From assembly GCF_900112005.1 (NCBI RefSeq), contig NZ_FOKK01000005.1:1-64000 (forward strand): a DNA stretch of 64,000 bases, given 5' to 3'. Of the stretch, positions 17,538 to 25,777 are shown piece by piece; within the stretch, counting starts at the first letter, position 1; each line of letters starts with the position of its first letter. The notes beneath the pieces were generated by a model. It was given only the letters and a program-made list of their open reading frames with translations. It did no database searches and had not been told where the DNA came from. The DNA comes from Algoriphagus aquimarinus. Lineage in GTDB: Bacteria; Bacteroidota; Bacteroidia; Cytophagales; Cyclobacteriaceae. A program made the translations under genes and the position numbers.

Positions 17538-18196
17538 ATAGCAGTTCTTTGAGCAGGTAAATCAGAGGCAATGGCCAATAAGCTAATTGAGTACATAACA
17601 CTAAAGATGGTAACTATTGCCGTTGCCCAAACAAATAGGGTATTTGAATGAATCTCACCCCTAGTTAATACACTTGGTATAACATAAATCCACATAAATA
17701 TTGTGTTCAATATCCCAACTCTTTTGATGATAGTAGCAGAAGAGATGGAGACCGTTTTGTGACTGAGCCTAAAGGAAAGAGCATCTCTTTTCATGAAAAA
17801 CACTCCAGCTGTGGTAATGAGAATAATAACTAAAAATACGAGGATTAATTCTGAAGCAGGGATGATGAAAATGGCTATTGCTAGTAACGCAAATCCTATG
17901 ATGCTTGCCAACAACCCTTTAAACCCACGGTTCCAAAACTTCAGGAAATCAAGTTGTGCTACCCATATTTGCTTTGATACATTTTTTTCTAATTCCTTAT
18001 CCATTCCTTTCACCACTGACCAAGAAAAAGTATCATTGAGTTTGGCGATGATTGAAGGAGAATCGATCTCTGTAGAATTCTCTAACGTAGTACAGTAATG
18101 ATCAAAAATCTCTTCATACACTTCAGTATAGCGGATATGGAGGCTTTTCTGCCTAGAATGGATCCATAGAAGTTCCTGTTCTGTAAGTTTTCTCAT
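17534..18196 (-). CDS. PadR-associated membrane protein, first paralogue (HAAS-like N-terminus)
   Basis: A 220-residue protein with the same architecture as the two genes after it: N-terminal helices with YTEVYEEIFDHYCTTLEN, then about four hydrophobic segments from residue 90 on. The motif is more divergent here (FDHYCTTLE in place of DHIASKVE). It begins 19 bases after the PadR stop. It is probably co-transcribed with PadR and its two paralogues, and the three may form a hetero-oligomer. Function unknown. Confidence 0.75.
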   Translation of the reverse strand: MRKLTEQELLWIHSRQKSLHIRYTEVYEEIFDHYCTTLENSTEIDSPSIIAKLNDTFSWSVVKGMDKELEKNVSKQIWVAQLDFLKFWNRGFKGLLASIIGFALLAIAIFIIPASELILVFLVIILITTAGVFFMKRDALSFRLSHKTVSISSATIIKRVGILNTIFMWIYVIPSVLTRGEIHSNTLFVWATAIVTIFSVMYSISLLAIASDLPAQRTAI

Positions 18197-18215
18197 AGCT
18201 TCTTGAGTTAAAAAA

Positions 18216-18563
18216 TCAGATATTAAAACCAGGTTTAAGGTCTGGAGTCAGGATTCGTTGGAGGTTTTCTACGAATCCTTGCAACTCAGACATTTTGCTG
18301 GTGACTTCCTTTTGCCCGTCCTTGGTCAGCCTATAGTATTTCCGCACGCGGTTATCCACTTGTTGTATCTCGGTGCTGAGCAACCCTTCGGCTTCCAGTT
18401 TGTGCAGCGCAGGGTAGAGCGCGCCTTCGGTGATTTTGATTTCACCCGCAGTCAGTTCTTTGACACGTTGGGTAATCTCATAGCCATACATTTTTTCATT
18501 TTCTTCCAAGAGTTTGAGGATGATAGTCTGCAGAGAGCCTTTGATAAGATTGTTGTTCGACAT
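18216..18563 (-). CDS. PadR-family transcriptional regulator
   Basis: A 115-residue winged-helix regulator: MYGYEITQRVKELT and KITEGALYPALHKLEAEGLL are the typical PadR recognition-helix region, followed by DNRVRKYYRLTKDG in the wing and a short C-terminal dimerisation helix. PadR proteins commonly repress their own operon and respond to small ligands. It is the first gene of a four-gene unit with three membrane proteins. An AT-rich imperfect palindrome with a promoter box lies about 30 bases upstream and is the obvious autoregulatory site. Confidence 0.93.
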   Translation of the reverse strand: MSNNNLIKGSLQTIILKLLEENEKMYGYEITQRVKELTAGEIKITEGALYPALHKLEAEGLLSTEIQQVDNRVRKYYRLTKDGQKEVTSKMSELQGFVENLQRILTPDLKPGFNI

Positions 18564-18589
18564 GGTTTTGCTGTATTACCTAGCTTCTT

Positions 18590-18613
18590 CAAATATATAA
18601 AAATATTATATAC
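18590..18613 (-). promoter_or_regulatory. Promoter and candidate operator of the PadR operon
   Basis: On the minus strand TATATTTG (18590-18597) matches the -7 consensus TAnnTTTG. It merges with an AT-rich imperfect inverted repeat, TATATAAAAATATTATATA on the plus strand (18594-18612). Overlap of box and palindrome suggests repression by the encoded PadR; this is inference. Confidence 0.5.
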
Positions 18614-18687
18614 ATAAGATTCTGAGGCATGTTTTTTTTTTCTGGAAATTAGTTTGAACTGATGGGTATCTGCGTTTACTAATTAAG

Positions 18688-18742
18688 ATGAGACCGGAGA
18701 CCGGAGACGGGAGCTTCTGTCTTCGGTCTCCCGTCTTCCAGC
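18688..18742. repeat. GACCGGAGA repeat with opposed TCTCCCGTCTTCC arm
   Basis: Tandem GACCGGAGA units and GACGGGAG are opposed by CGGTCTCCCGTCTTCC, giving a GC-rich hairpin about 50 bases before the glutaminase gene. A related element is in the 23S-5S spacer. It is followed by a pyrimidine/A-rich run to the start codon. Confidence 0.65.
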
Positions 18743-18793
18743 TTTTCTCACAAAACTCTTTCATTCTCTCTCAATTTTCCACAAATTTCTCAA

Positions 18794-19708
18794 ATGGACT
18801 ATCAGGGACTAATTGAAGAAGTGTATCATGAGGTACAGGCAGAGAATCTCAAAGGTAAAGTCGCTGACTACATACCTGAAATCGCGAATGTAGATCCCAA
18901 TCAGTTTGGGATTGCTTTGGTGGATCTCAAAGGGAATGTATATGGTGTAGGTGATCACCAGGTTCCGTTCTCTATCCAAAGTATCAGCAAAGTGCACACG
19001 CTGACCATGGTATTTAATGTGTTCAATACGAAGCTTTGGTCTCGGGTGAACGTGGAGCCAAGTGGAGATCCATTCAACTCTATCGCTCAGTTAGAGTATG
19101 AAAAAGGTATTCCTAGAAATCCTTTTATTAATGCAGGAGCGTTGGTGATCACAGATGCCCTGTGCAGCAAATTTGAAAACCCGATAGATCAACTTTCAGA
19201 GTTTATCAATGAACTAGCAGGTGAAACCTGTGTGAAAATCAATCCGGATGTCATGAATTCTGAAAAAAATCATGGGGAACGCAATACTGCATTGGCATAT
19301 TTTCTGAAATCTTACAAAAACTTTAATAACCCCATCGAAGAGGTGCTCAATGTGTATTTTTCTCAATGTGCTATTGAAATGAGCTGTGTAGACCTAGCCA
19401 AATCCTTTTCATTTTTAGCCAATGACGGCTTTTCTATTTTTGCCGATAGACAGATCTTATCAGAAAGCAGCGCCCGACGTATCAATGCACTCATGCTGAC
19501 CTGTGGGTTTTATGATGAAGCAGGAGAATTTGCCTATAGAGTTGGGCTTCCTGGGAAAAGTGGGGTAGGTGGAGGAGTGGCTGCAGTGATGCCGCATAAG
19601 TTTAGTATTGCGGTGTGGAGTCCTGAACTTAACGAAAAGGGCAATTCAATTAAATCAATACGGGCTTTGGAACTGTTAACCGATAAGTTGTCATTCTCTT
19701 TATTTTAA
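18794..19708 (+). CDS. glsA: Glutaminase A
   Basis: This predicted cytosolic serine-dependent enzyme hydrolyses glutamine to glutamate and ammonia. It has 304 residues, the normal size. The beta-lactamase-like Ser-x-x-Lys pair is in FSIQSISKVHT, and the NPFINAGALV, YFSQCAIEMSCVDLA and GKSGVGGGV segments are standard active-site and fold motifs. The start at 18794 matches the family. The gene stands alone between a repeat upstream and a gap of about 190 bases without visible features downstream. Confidence 0.95.
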   Translation: MDYQGLIEEVYHEVQAENLKGKVADYIPEIANVDPNQFGIALVDLKGNVYGVGDHQVPFSIQSISKVHTLTMVFNVFNTKLWSRVNVEPSGDPFNSIAQLEYEKGIPRNPFINAGALVITDALCSKFENPIDQLSEFINELAGETCVKINPDVMNSEKNHGERNTALAYFLKSYKNFNNPIEEVLNVYFSQCAIEMSCVDLAKSFSFLANDGFSIFADRQILSESSARRINALMLTCGFYDEAGEFAYRVGLPGKSGVGGGVAAVMPHKFSIAVWSPELNEKGNSIKSIRALELLTDKLSFSLF

Positions 19709-19899
19709 ATCTGACTACGGTTCAATTTTGGATTAGAGTTAAGTTTTTTGATCAGCGTGTACCTTGATTTTTACAATAAATACCTGCTTTAAACTAAACT
19801 AGGGGAGATTTTTACGTAATTGAATTTCACGTTTTGAGTTAAAAACCATGTGGGGTATTACTCAGAAATATCATTGTCATACCTAAACCTACCGAGGGT

Positions 19900-20355
19900 T
19901 TAAATCTCCACCTTCGCTACTTTGGTGTGCATATCTGACATCAGCATCAGTGCGGCTGATCCATACCATTCCTTTAGATCCATTTTGAGTATGCCAGCCT
20001 TGATTGCTGGATCGGATTCTGTAAGTTTCTGAGCTTCTTCTAGACTTTCTACAGCAAAGAAGAAAAGCCCTCGCAGTTCTTCATTTCCGAAGAAAGGCCC
20101 AGCCATTACCATTTTCCCTTCTCCAGCCAATCGATTGATATTAGCCATATGTCCAGCTTGTATATCGCTTCTTTCCTGCTCTGAATATTGATCCACTTTA
20201 TCTCCTCGATAAAGAAAGGCGATCACATATTTCCTCATTCCATAATCATCTGCTCCAACTTCCTTGGCCAAAGCTTCATCGTAAGATATTTTTTGAGCCA
20301 AAGTATATGAGGTAGCGGAACAAGAAATGAGTAGTAAAATCAATAGCTTTTTCAT
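19900..20355 (-). CDS. Exported YciI-like (YCII-related) domain protein
   Basis: The 151-residue product has a signal peptide (about 20 residues, ending near SYTLAQK) and a YCII-type ferredoxin-like domain. The core has YVIAFLYRGDKVDQ, the HMANINRLAGEGKMVMAGPFF segment characteristic of the family (with the conserved His and Asn/Gly region), and LRGLFFFAVESLEEAQKL. YciI-like proteins have uncertain catalytic roles; a few act as dehydrochlorinase- or muconolactone-like enzymes. Export is common for Bacteroidota members. It is a single gene with no evident partners. Confidence 0.82.
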   Translation of the reverse strand: MKKLLILLLISCSATSYTLAQKISYDEALAKEVGADDYGMRKYVIAFLYRGDKVDQYSEQERSDIQAGHMANINRLAGEGKMVMAGPFFGNEELRGLFFFAVESLEEAQKLTESDPAIKAGILKMDLKEWYGSAALMLMSDMHTKVAKVEI

Positions 20356-21597
20356 ATCAGTTAGGTTATGCTCGGATTATAGTTTTAGACAATTTAGCTT
20401 TTTTCAGACTATGGAAAAGTTGATTTCCTTCTTGATTTTAAAATCATTTATGAAGTAGATCAAGATCTTTACAAGAAGGAAAGTTGCCTAAGGAGGAAAC
20501 TAAAGTTGATTGAAAACCGAAGAAAATGCCTGATCTAAAGTTCGAATTAGATCTGGAAAATTCGATAATAGCTTGGTGAATTCATGAGTTCAAACATGCG
20601 GCTATTGCCAAGAATGAGGTAGTATCCACTTGCTCTTTTCTACCGTATGAGAGTGTTCAAAAGTGGTTCAAAAAGTGGGTGATCAACGCACACCTAATCC
20701 AAATTATATTGGGGTATTTTGCTTGTGTAAATCATTATCTATAAAGTGGGAGTGAAGCGATTTTTCTCGGTAAAAAAGGTAGAGGAAATTGACGATTTCG
20801 GGTTGCTGTATTAGGGGCGTTGTAAGTCGTATTTGATATTTTTTCCAGCCTTTTTGATCCCCATAATGGGACTCATCGCGGGCAAAATGTGCAAGGCGTC
20901 CACCCACATAATTGTACAGATTATAGAATGGCGGGCGTATTTTGATGAAAGTAAAATGATCAGCAGTCGACAGTTTGATCCTTTATATCTCATGTTTTTG
21001 CGGATGTCTTCTGTCTTCTTTAGCTCACATTCTTGGTCTCTATCCAATCCAAAATGAGTTTAGGGATGTTGCATAAATCGAATTTTTTGGTCAGAGTTTT
21101 TATTTCTGAGCTCCAGCTTTTTCAAATTAAACAGGAAAATTAATAGGGGCGAAATTCCTGAAGGTCAGCCCTGATTTCGGTGATAATATCTCTTGTAAAA
21201 CTGCAGAACAATCTATTGTTAATGAAAATGGGGCGTGACCAGCGCATTCGCCAAAATCATTTAAACCGTCTAGTACTTCAGTAAGCTATACTTTATTGTT
21301 TTGATACTAACTAATTGATTTTATAGCTTTTAATACTGGTTTAGGGTTCACGTAATTTGTCTAGGCTAAAAAGATTAGGCTAGACTAAAATAAGTAGTTG
21401 ATGTAAAAAACTATAGGGCTGGCCAATGCCGCCGCAAGAATTGGCGCTTAATAGAATTTGACTGAAGTAAAGTCCATTCAAGACATATACAGAACGAACT
21501 CTTGATTGTGACCTTCTGGGCAAGACTGGGATTTTGATCTAGATTTTTTTAATCTTAGCGTTATCAAACCAACACCTTCTCTCCGACATTTCTCAGA
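20356..21597. other. 1.2-kb gap without an intact gene; possible decayed coding sequence
   Basis: No open frame here has recognisable protein features. On the minus strand, roughly 20704-20960, a continuous frame reads YNYVGGRLAHFARDESHYG and then KGWKKYQIRLTTPL, a composition more protein-like than noise, but it opens without a convincing start and is preceded by stops. On the plus strand a frame from 20527 (MPDLKFELDLENSIIAW, then a stop, then IHEFKHAAIAKNEV) also looks like broken coding sequence. No terminal inverted repeats were found. Remnants of deleted genes are the best guess, with low certainty. The last about 60 bases form the response regulator leader. Confidence 0.3.
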
Positions 21598-21969
21598 ATG
21601 AAATCTACCCAGATCAAAAAGATACTTTTACTTGATGACGACAGGATTCAAAAGATATTAGTGGAGAAGCGACTTTTGAAAATTAATTCAGGAATCGAAT
21701 TTGTTTATTTTGACACGCCTAGTAAGGCTTTAGATTATCTCAAATCCGACTCTGTGGATATGCTTTTGGTTGATCTCAATTTACCAGAAATGACTGGATG
21801 GGAATTCGTAGATGAGGTAGAAAAAGTGAGTCCAGATTCGGTCGTTATTTTGCAGTCTGGATCTGTTGAAAATGAGCAAATACAACGGGCAAATTCCGAC
21901 AAGAGAATCAGTGAAATTTTTGAAAAACCCTTAAGTGAATCAGACTTAAGATCAATCCTCGGACTTTGA
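21598..21969 (+). CDS. Single-domain response regulator (CheY-like)
   Basis: A 123-residue stand-alone receiver domain. The acidic pocket is DDD (residues 13-15), the phosphoacceptor is Asp59 in VDLNLPEMTGW, Ser87 in LQSGS is the switch residue, and Lys110 in EKPLS is the conserved lysine. There is no output domain, so it must act through protein contacts. It precedes the mlaE-type gene by 60 bases on the same strand, but a functional link is not shown. Its cognate kinase is not adjacent. Confidence 0.92.
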   Translation: MKSTQIKKILLLDDDRIQKILVEKRLLKINSGIEFVYFDTPSKALDYLKSDSVDMLLVDLNLPEMTGWEFVDEVEKVSPDSVVILQSGSVENEQIQRANSDKRISEIFEKPLSESDLRSILGL

Positions 21970-22029
21970 AGTATATTAGAACTATCCTTTTGAATAATTT
22001 AATTAATTTCGAGCCATCAGAAAGAATGT

Positions 22030-22827
22030 ATGACTGAAAAAGCAGAAGACAGAAAGCCCCTGCTTTCAAAGAAAATAGATAAGTTTTTTACCGGACTGGC
22101 GGACGCTTGGAATTTTGTAAGGCGATTCTTCAAAGAGGTATTTGTACCGCCTTATGAATTTAGGGAGGTCATTCATCAGTGCTACCGGATAGGTGTAGAA
22201 TCTCTGCCTTTGATATCCCTTACTGGGTTTATCGTGGGTATAGTTTTTACTAACCAGTCGAGACCATCTCTTTCGGAGTTTGGAGCGACTTCTTGGTTAC
22301 CATCATTGATTTCGATCGCTGTAGTAAGGGCTATGGGACCACTGGTAACGGCACTAATTGCAGCGGGAAAGGTGGGTTCTAGTATAGGAGCGGAAATAGG
22401 CTCCATGAAGGTGACAGAGCAAATCGATGCGATGGAGGTTTCGGCGACCAATCCATTTAATTTCTTGGTTGTTACGCGGGTCATTGCTACCACCCTAATG
22501 ATTCCACTGCTAGTGATGTACACTGATTTTGTAGCGCTCATTGGATCATTTCTCAGTGTGAGTGCAAATGAAAAAGTGAGTATGACTACCTTTTTTGTAC
22601 AGGTGTTCGAGTCGATTTCCTTTCTGGATATCACTTCCTCAGTGCTCAAGTCGATTTTATTTGGCTTTACTATAGGAATCGTGGGCTGTTACAAGGGGTA
22701 TAATTCATCCAAGGGAACAGAAGGCGTAGGCCGTGCAGCGAATGCTGCGGTAGTTATGGCCATGTTCTTAATATTTATTGAAGAGCTCTTGGTACTTCAA
22801 ATCGTAAACGCAATCCGAGCATTTTAA
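22030..22827 (+). CDS. mlaE: MlaE-family lipid ABC transporter permease
   Basis: A 265-residue inner-membrane permease of the MlaE/DUF140 group, which moves phospholipids between inner and outer membranes. It has a cytosolic N-terminal stretch, about five hydrophobic segments, and the conserved core LVTALIAAGKVGSSIGAEIG followed by MKVTEQIDAMEVSA. The next two genes encode the matching ATPase (start 2 bases after the stop) and the MCE-domain protein, giving the complete inner-membrane complex. No MlaA or MlaC homologue is in the window. Confidence 0.93.
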   Translation: MTEKAEDRKPLLSKKIDKFFTGLADAWNFVRRFFKEVFVPPYEFREVIHQCYRIGVESLPLISLTGFIVGIVFTNQSRPSLSEFGATSWLPSLISIAVVRAMGPLVTALIAAGKVGSSIGAEIGSMKVTEQIDAMEVSATNPFNFLVVTRVIATTLMIPLLVMYTDFVALIGSFLSVSANEKVSMTTFFVQVFESISFLDITSSVLKSILFGFTIGIVGCYKGYNSSKGTEGVGRAANAAVVMAMFLIFIEELLVLQIVNAIRAF

Positions 22828-22829
22828 TT

Positions 22830-23582
22830 ATGGAAGATAAGGTTGTAGAAATTCGCGGTTTGATGAAGTCTTTCGGAGACTTAGATGTATTGAAAGGAGT
22901 CGATCTAGATCTGCACAAAGGTGAAAACCTGGTAGTGTTAGGTAAATCTGGCTCTGGAAAGTCCGTTTTGATCAAAATCATGGTGGGTCTGCTGAAACAG
23001 GATGCGGGAACCATGACTGTGCTTGGCAAAGAGGTTTCAACTCTTAGAACCAAAGAGTTGAATGCGTTACGATTGAGGATTGGGTTCTCTTTCCAAAACT
23101 CAGCGCTTTACGATAGTATGACTGTCAGAGAGAACATGGAATTTCCTTTGGTGAGAAATATTAAAAACCTCACTAAGAAGGAGATTACTATGAAAATAGA
23201 AGGCTTGTTAGATAGTGTAGGACTTCCTCAGTCTATCAATCAGATGCCTTCAGAGCTTTCCGGTGGTCAAAAGAAAAGAATCGGTGTGGCACGGACCTTA
23301 ATCTTGGAGCCTGAGATCATGCTTTACGATGAGCCTACCGCTGGTTTGGACCCGATTACATGTGGTGAGATCAACACCCTGATTAACCAAGTTCGAGAAG
23401 AATACAATACATCATCCATCGTGATTACGCACGATTTGACCTGTGCCAAAGATACAGGAGATCGTATGGCAGTGTTATTGGATGGACAGTTTGACGCTGT
23501 CGGAACTTTTGAAGAGGTATTTCCTCATGCAGAAGACAAACGCATAAAATCATTTTACGATTATAATTTTATCAACTCATGA
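22830..23582 (+). CDS. mlaF: MlaF-type ABC transporter ATP-binding protein
   Basis: A 250-residue ATPase for the Mla-type lipid transporter. Walker A is GKSGSGKSVL, the signature is LSGGQKKRIGVART, Walker B is EIMLYDEPTAGLD, and ITHDL carries the H-loop. The DPITCGEI segment after the D-loop is typical of the MlaF group. It lies between the permease and MCE genes, overlapping the latter by four bases (ATGA). Confidence 0.95.
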   Translation: MEDKVVEIRGLMKSFGDLDVLKGVDLDLHKGENLVVLGKSGSGKSVLIKIMVGLLKQDAGTMTVLGKEVSTLRTKELNALRLRIGFSFQNSALYDSMTVRENMEFPLVRNIKNLTKKEITMKIEGLLDSVGLPQSINQMPSELSGGQKKRIGVARTLILEPEIMLYDEPTAGLDPITCGEINTLINQVREEYNTSSIVITHDLTCAKDTGDRMAVLLDGQFDAVGTFEEVFPHAEDKRIKSFYDYNFINS

Positions 23583-24556
23583 GAGGCGAAAATAAAAGAT
23601 CAGTCATAGTAGGCATATTTGTCTTCCTAGGCATTGCAATCCTCGTGGCCGGGGTGTTGACTTTAGGTGGTCAGCAAAAGAAGTTTGTAAAAGCTATACA
23701 GTTAAAAGCTGTTTTCGATGATATCGGAGGACTTCAGACAGGAAATAACATCTGGTTTTCCGGTGTGAAAATCGGTACGGTTAGAAAAATCAACTTCTAT
23801 GGAGATTCTCAGGTGGAAATCGAAATGAATGTGGAGGAAGAAGTGGTCGAATTCATTAGAAAGGATTCTAAGGCCACTATTAGCTCTGATGGGTTGATTG
23901 GTAACAAGATTATCATAATCTACGGAGGAACTACCTTGGCGCCCCCTGTAGTGGACGGAGACAGGCTAGAATCTGTCATGCCGCTAGATACGGACAAGAT
24001 GATGGAAACACTTCAGGTAAATAATGAAAATCTGGTCGAAATCACTGGAAATCTTAAAAACTTGACGAGCAAACTAGCTGAGGGAGAAGGTATGGTAGGA
24101 GCAGCACTGACTGATTCTCTTCTAGCAGAAAGTTTCCGTGCTATTGTGAAAAACCTCAATCAAGCTTCAGTCAATAGTAATAGAATGATTAATGAATTGA
24201 ACAGCTTCACCTCTAAATTGAATCAAAAAGGCAATCTATTCAATGACTTGGTGACAGATACTACGATGGCTGCTGACCTAAGACAATCAATGGAGAGTCT
24301 GAAAGAAGCTGCTGCCAACTCTGAGGAAATGACTCAGAAACTAAGTACTATCACCGATAAATTTAACGATCCTAATAATTCCGTAGGAATGCTTTTAAAT
24401 GATCCTGAATTTGCAAAAAGCCTTAAAAGTACCCTTGAGAATGCTGATTCAGCTACCTATAACTTAAACCGTGGAATGGATGCCCTTGAGTACACTTGGC
24501 CATTCAATAAAGGATTTAAGCGTAAGAAAAAGGAAGAAGCTAAGGAGAATAACTAA
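23579..24556 (+). CDS. mlaD: MlaD-family MCE-domain protein
   Basis: The 325-residue protein is anchored by one N-terminal membrane helix (VGIFVFLGIAILVAGVLTLG) and carries a single MCE domain at about residues 38-120 (FDDIGGLQTGNNIWFSGVKIG then DGLIGNKIIIIYGG). It continues into a long helical region (140-300) that probably forms the periplasmic tunnel or needle of the hexamer. It completes the permease/ATPase/MCE operon. A hairpin terminator follows, inside the end of the convergent gene. Confidence 0.93.
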   Translation: MRGENKRSVIVGIFVFLGIAILVAGVLTLGGQQKKFVKAIQLKAVFDDIGGLQTGNNIWFSGVKIGTVRKINFYGDSQVEIEMNVEEEVVEFIRKDSKATISSDGLIGNKIIIIYGGTTLAPPVVDGDRLESVMPLDTDKMMETLQVNNENLVEITGNLKNLTSKLAEGEGMVGAALTDSLLAESFRAIVKNLNQASVNSNRMINELNSFTSKLNQKGNLFNDLVTDTTMAADLRQSMESLKEAAANSEEMTQKLSTITDKFNDPNNSVGMLLNDPEFAKSLKSTLENADSATYNLNRGMDALEYTWPFNKGFKRKKKEEAKENN

Positions 24557-24562
24557 TAGCTA

Positions 24563-25621
24563 TTAATCTTCATCATTGAGCCCGCGGGAAATTTTTTCGC
24601 GGGCTTCTTCTTTTTCATCCCCGTTTGCTTTCATCGTGTCTGTGTCGTTTCTCTTTGTCAAAACGGCTTTGATGGAGATAGGGAAGTGATCTGAGCCTAT
24701 TCCTTTATGAACTTTTATTCCTCCTAGTCCAAAATGTTCGCTCAAAAAGATATGATCAAGTGGCCATCTGAAGAATGGGACTTTCGCATGAAAAGTGTTG
24801 AACAATCCTCTTCCTCTGCGAGGGTCAGCCATTTCTGAGTTTTTCAAAAACAGCTCAGTAGTATAACTCCAAGCCACATCATTCAGGTCTCCTATTACCA
24901 AAGAGGGCAAGTGATTTTCTTTAGATTTTTTACCGACTAAAAGAATTTCCGCATCACGGTCTGTACTTTTTTCATTCTCTCCAGGGACTGGTGGGGTCGG
25001 ATGAATCGCGTAAATGGTAATTAATTCCCCGTTTCGAAGTTTTATGTCAAGCTCCAATGAAGGGATTTCCTCATCAATTAAGTAATTGATAGCTTTTCTC
25101 TGTATTTCCAACTTGGAATATAACAGCAGTCCGTAGGTATTATCCATTGGAAGCTTTATCTGCGTAGGGTAGTCTTTTTCGATTTCGGAAAGCCCTTTTT
25201 CCCAGGCTTTATCTGTTTCTACAAAAAAGATAAGATCTGGGGAAGTTCTCTGAACAAGGCTTACAGCTTTATGATAATTCTGGTTGTATTGGTACACATT
25301 ACCAACCAGAATATGAATCCCGTTATTTTCAACATAAGGCACAGAATCAATCATTTTTTTTGCCCATGGAGTAAATGGCCAGACCTTATTGGCCAGATAG
25401 ATAGCACAGGTGAGTAGCAGTACTGACCATATAATAGACTCAGTGTCCAAAGGAAAAGTGTACGGATAAATCCATACAGCCAATAAGCAAAGCGTGATAA
25501 GTAACTTTTGCAGTCTTGGATAATCAAAAATTCGGACCCACCAGAAGTCTAGTTTGATTAAGGGGAAAAATGTCGCTAGAATAAAAAATGCGCTAAAGAA
25601 TCGAAGTATGTATAGCCCCAT
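24563..25621 (-). CDS. Membrane-anchored endonuclease/exonuclease/phosphatase (EEP) family protein
   Basis: A 352-residue protein with about three N-terminal hydrophobic segments (residues 3-85) followed by an extracytoplasmic EEP domain. Metal and catalytic residues appear as Glu in FFVETDKAW, Asp and Asn in VIGDLNDVAW, and Asp-His in GSDHFPI near the end. Relatives hydrolyse phosphodiesters or phosphomonoesters; the substrate here is unknown. Its last codons (REKISRG) are encoded by a GC-rich hairpin that also looks like the terminator for the convergent mlaEFD operon. Confidence 0.87.
   Translation of the reverse strand: MGLYILRFFSAFFILATFFPLIKLDFWWVRIFDYPRLQKLLITLCLLAVWIYPYTFPLDTESIIWSVLLLTCAIYLANKVWPFTPWAKKMIDSVPYVENNGIHILVGNVYQYNQNYHKAVSLVQRTSPDLIFFVETDKAWEKGLSEIEKDYPTQIKLPMDNTYGLLLYSKLEIQRKAINYLIDEEIPSLELDIKLRNGELITIYAIHPTPPVPGENEKSTDRDAEILLVGKKSKENHLPSLVIGDLNDVAWSYTTELFLKNSEMADPRRGRGLFNTFHAKVPFFRWPLDHIFLSEHFGLGGIKVHKGIGSDHFPISIKAVLTKRNDTDTMKANGDEKEEAREKISRGLNDED
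24580..24609 (+). terminator. Terminator of mlaEFD lying inside the 3' end of the EEP gene
   Basis: Stem GCCCGCG / CGCGGGC (24580-24586 and 24598-24604) with a T-rich loop, then a pyrimidine/T-rich tail, 24 bases after the mlaD stop. Confidence 0.75.
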
Positions 25622-25777
25622 GTAGAAGTTTGATTTTCTTAAGTTAAATTAAAGATGATAATTCTCTTTGGTCTTTTGGCAAGACTTTGGGACTCAAATT
25701 AGCAGCCAATGGAATTCAAACTCCCAATTTAGAGTTATTACTTTGATTCCTTTTTTTTACTAAATCCCCTTTTTATC

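Noticed and set aside
20833-21057. Open frames on both strands as possible intact small genes
   Set aside because: They overlap antisense to each other, lack signal, motif or context support, and probably belong to decayed sequence.
20356-21597. Insertion sequence
   Set aside because: No terminal inverted repeats, target duplications or recognisable transposase motif were found.
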